A DNA stretch of 32,963 nucleotides, taken from the NCBI GenBank assembly GCA_900314595.1, contig OMVW01000019.1, forward strand, positions 1 through 32,963, given 5' to 3'. The DNA comes from an uncultured Dialister sp. (lineage in GTDB: Bacteria > Bacillota > Negativicutes > Veillonellales > Dialisteraceae). The position numbers were made by a program, and so were the translations under genes. Position 1 is the first letter of the stretch, and every line of letters begins with the position of its first letter. A model generated the notes under the pieces. The model saw only the letters and a program-made list of their open reading frames with translations, ran no database searches and had not been told where the DNA came from. Of this stretch, positions 30,192 through 32,963 are shown one piece after another.

Positions 30192-32963
30192 TTGTCAGAT
30201 AAGAACAAATGCCAGTACATCGTGACCGGCATGACCTGTGCGGCCTGCCAGGCGCATGTGGAAAAAGCGGTTTCAAAGGTAAAAGGCGTGGACAATGTGA
30301 CGGTTTCACTCCTCACGAACTCCATGTCCGTTACCGGGTCGGCCCCTTCTACCGATATCATTTCTGCCGTAGAAGCGGCGGGATATGGGGCAAAACCCAT
30401 GGGTGGGGACGCGAAGGAAAGCGTTTCCAGACTGAAAGCAGAGGAAGAAGCACTGAAGGATCATGAGACACCCAAACTGAAACGGCGCCTCATCTGGTCC
30501 ATCGTATTTCTTGCGATTCTCATGTACCTTACCATGGGCCACAATATGCTGGGCCTTCCGGTGCCGGGATTCCTGAACCATAACCATCTGGGAATCACGC
30601 TGACGGAAATGATCCTTGCTGCCATCGTCATGTTCATCAATCGTGCCTTCTTCACGTCCGGTTTCCGTTCCCTTTTCGGGGGAGCGCCGAATATGGATGC
30701 CCTGGTTGCCCTGGGGTCGTCGGTATCCTTCCTCTGGTCTCTTTATGTATTTTATAAAATGACCATCCTCATTACGGAAGGCGCAGGAAATATGGCCATC
30801 ATGCCCCTTTTCCACGACCAGCTCTATTTCGAGTCCGCGGCCATGATTCCTGCTTTGATTACAGTAGGAAAACTGCTGGAATCCATTTCCAAAGGACGCA
30901 CTACCGATGCTTTGAAGAGCCTCATGAAAATGGCCCCGAAAACGGCAGTGGTGGAACGGGAAGGAAAACAGGAAACCGTACCCATCGAAGAAGTGAGAAT
31001 TGATGATATTTTCATCGTGAAACCGGGGGAATCCATCCCGGTGGATGGAGAAATACTGGAAGGCGAAAGTGCGGTGGATGAATCGGCCCTCACCGGCGAG
31101 TCTGTGCCGGTGGACAAGAAACCGGGAGACACGATTTCTGCCGCCTCTATCAATACGAATGGTTACATCCGCGCGAAAGCCACAAGAGTAGGGGAAGACA
31201 CCACCTTTGCCCAGATCATACGCCTCGTCAGCGATGCGGCGGCCACAAAGGCGCCTATTGCCAGGATTGCAGACAAAGTATCCGGCATTTTCGTACCTGC
31301 CGTCATTGGCATCGCCATGGCAGTATGTATCATCTGGCTCATCCTTGGCGCATCTGCGGCCACGGCCCTGGAATATGCGATCTGTGTGCTCGTCATCTCC
31401 TGCCCCTGTGCTTTGGGACTGGCTACTCCGGTAGCCATTATGGTTGGAAACGGGATGGGCGCAAAGAACGGCATTCTTTTCAAAACAAGTGAAGCTCTTG
31501 AAAGCGCAGGAAAAGCAAAAATCGTGGTGATGGACAAGACCGGGACCATTACGGAAGGAAAACCGGAAGTCACCGATGTGGTGCCTTTTGGAAATACTTC
31601 CGAAAAAGTACTGCTGGAAGCGGCTTATTCACTGGAAATGAAATCGGAACATCCCCTGGCAAGAGCTGTCGTGAAATATGGCGAAGGGAAAGCAGAGGCT
31701 CTTCCGCTGGAAAATTTCCAGATCCTGGCTGGCCACGGGCTGATGGGAACTTATGAAGGAAAAACAATCCACGGAGGCTCTCTGGATTATATTTCCACCT
31801 TAACAGATATTTCCGGACTGAAAGAAAAAGCGGAAATCCTGGCCGGTGAAGGCAAGACCCCTCTCTTTTTTGAAAAAGAAGGAAAACTGCTGGGCCTCAT
31901 TGCCGTGGCAGACGTCATAAAAAAAGAATCGGCAGAGGCGATTTCTGAACTTCACCATATGGGAATCCGGGTGGTCATGCTCACCGGGGACAATGAAAAA
32001 ACGGCCAGGGCCATTGCCAAAAAAGCAGGCGTGGACCAGGTAGTGGCCGGAGTTCTCCCGGACGGCAAGGAAGAAGTGGTGGAAAAACTGCAGGCATACG
32101 GCAAAGTCATCATGGTGGGTGATGGTATCAACGATGCGCCGGCCCTCACCAGGGCAGATACGGGCATTGCCATTGGGGCCGGGACGGACGTAGCCATCGA
32201 TTCGGCCGATGTGGTCCTGATGAATTCGAAACTCACTGACGTATCGGCGGCCGTCCGTCTCTCCCGTCAGGTTTTAAGAAATATCCATGAAAACCTTTTC
32301 TGGGCTTTTGCCTACAACGTGCTTCTGATACCACTGGCAGCAGGTCTTTACCCCGGAGTCCAGATGAACCCCATGTGGGGCGCCGCAGCCATGTCCCTCT
32401 CCAGCTTCACCGTTTGCATGAATGCTCTCCGGCTCAACCTATTCAACCTGCACAATGTAAAGCACGATAAAAAGAAGGAAATGGCAGTCCTGCCGGACCT
32501 TTCTGCAGCGGAAAAACTACAGGCCCCATCAGAACCGGCAGCTCCGGCTCAAAAGATGGAGAAAACTCCTGAAGCTAAAAAAGCGACAGTTCGTATCGAG
32601 GGCATGATGTGCGAAAACTGCGAACGCCATGTGAAGAAAGCCCTCGAAGCGCTGCCCTTCATAGAAAGTGCCAGTGCCGATCATACGAAAGGCACGGCCG
32701 AGATTACTTACAGCTCACAACCCGACGAGGCCAAAATCAGAGAAGCCCTGGCCAAAGCGGATTATGAATATAAAGAAATTGTATTTCCAAAGGAGGAAAA
32801 AGAAATGAAAGAAACAGTCAAGATCGAAGGAATGATGTGTAATCATTGTGAAATGGCAGTGAAGAAAGCTCTCGAAGCTCTGGACGGAGTAGAAAAAGCC
32901 GAAGTATCCCATGTGACCGGTACTGCAGTACTGACTATGGTAAAGGCCGTTCCGGAAGCGGAT
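30192..32963 (+). CDS. copA: Cu(I)-exporting P1B-type ATPase, with C-terminal HMA domains (3' end outside window)
   Basis: 924 residues visible, no stop before the window end. CopA pumps cytoplasmic Cu(I) outward. Domains in order: HMA with GMTCAAC (Cys16, Cys19); actuator TGES (301-304); CPC in the sixth helix (404-406); phosphorylation DKTGT (Asp448); HP (487-488); GDGIND (643-648); YN and MxxSS membrane motifs of the Cu(I) class; a Pro/Glu/Lys linker; a second HMA (GMMCENC, Cys807/Cys810); and a third (GMMCNHC, Cys883/Cys886). The start is TTG at 30192, with GAGGTGA 6 bases upstream. An internal ribosome site precedes Met872 (see findings). Two extra C-terminal HMA domains are unusual. Confidence 0.93.
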   Translation, partial: MSDKNKCQYIVTGMTCAACQAHVEKAVSKVKGVDNVTVSLLTNSMSVTGSAPSTDIISAVEAAGYGAKPMGGDAKESVSRLKAEEEALKDHETPKLKRRLIWSIVFLAILMYLTMGHNMLGLPVPGFLNHNHLGITLTEMILAAIVMFINRAFFTSGFRSLFGGAPNMDALVALGSSVSFLWSLYVFYKMTILITEGAGNMAIMPLFHDQLYFESAAMIPALITVGKLLESISKGRTTDALKSLMKMAPKTAVVEREGKQETVPIEEVRIDDIFIVKPGESIPVDGEILEGESAVDESALTGESVPVDKKPGDTISAASINTNGYIRAKATRVGEDTTFAQIIRLVSDAAATKAPIARIADKVSGIFVPAVIGIAMAVCIIWLILGASAATALEYAICVLVISCPCALGLATPVAIMVGNGMGAKNGILFKTSEALESAGKAKIVVMDKTGTITEGKPEVTDVVPFGNTSEKVLLEAAYSLEMKSEHPLARAVVKYGEGKAEALPLENFQILAGHGLMGTYEGKTIHGGSLDYISTLTDISGLKEKAEILAGEGKTPLFFEKEGKLLGLIAVADVIKKESAEAISELHHMGIRVVMLTGDNEKTARAIAKKAGVDQVVAGVLPDGKEEVVEKLQAYGKVIMVGDGINDAPALTRADTGIAIGAGTDVAIDSADVVLMNSKLTDVSAAVRLSRQVLRNIHENLFWAFAYNVLLIPLAAGLYPGVQMNPMWGAAAMSLSSFTVCMNALRLNLFNLHNVKHDKKKEMAVLPDLSAAEKLQAPSEPAAPAQKMEKTPEAKKATVRIEGMMCENCERHVKKALEALPFIESASADHTKGTAEITYSSQPDEAKIREALAKADYEYKEIVFPKEEKEMKETVKIEGMMCNHCEMAVKKALEALDGVEKAEVSHVTGTAVLTMVKAVPEAD
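32789..32807 (+). promoter_or_regulatory. Internal ribosome binding site and ATG inside copA
   Basis: AAAGGAGG (32789-32796), an 8-base spacer and ATG (32805-32807), in the same frame as copA. Initiation here would give a protein starting MKETVKIEGMMCNHC, i.e. a stand-alone CopZ-like copper chaperone. Confidence 0.6.

Overview
The window looks like chromosome from a diderm Firmicute of the Negativicutes (Veillonellaceae-like, perhaps Dialister). This is inferred from strong AGGAGG-type ribosome binding sites, base composition near 50% GC, an RND efflux pair that implies an outer membrane, and a PS decarboxylase/PS synthase pair. No rRNA, tRNA, CRISPR array, phage or transposase gene is visible. 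Genes are densely packed and many overlap by 1 to 11 bases.

Layout. 1-3770: a GNAT acetyltransferase, then four tightly spaced genes of unknown function, one a tiny exported protein with an Ada-like zinc-site motif. 3938-4702 (minus): a cyclase-family metal hydrolase, followed by about 700 bases without a convincing protein gene but with a promoter and terminator that could make a ~195-nt RNA. 5404-7802: a YbgC-like thioesterase, glutamate racemase, a membrane-anchored unknown and a CofE-like ligase. 8146-9090 (minus): a 2-hydroxyacid dehydrogenase. 9449-11596: a divergent polysaccharide deacetylase and an SDR oxidoreductase. 11815-13311: a large Ala/Glu/Lys-rich coiled-coil protein. rpmB (minus) and recG (plus) are divergent. 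16264-21136: one gene string of an IMP dehydrogenase homologue, WecG/TagA glycosyltransferase, psd, pssA and a GT2 glycosyltransferase, joining envelope lipid and glycan genes. 21327-21920 (minus): nitroreductase. 22198-26570: RND adaptor and pump. 26737-26922 (minus): a small unknown. Then dapF, surE, csoR and copA, the last running off the end of the window.

Three observations stand out. (1) At least six intergenic spaces hold an unusual repeat family: each is bounded by inward-facing arrays of degenerate 7-base units, encloses terminator-like hairpins, and sits just after a stop codon; partial copies also occur. (2) The guaB-like protein carries Ser where the IMPDH catalytic Cys belongs, with two further changes in the same loop. 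(3) copA continues in frame into two extra metal-binding domains, and the last has its own near-perfect ribosome binding site and ATG, suggesting a nested copper chaperone. csoR and copA form a copper-response unit with a recognisable CsoR-type operator in the csoR promoter.
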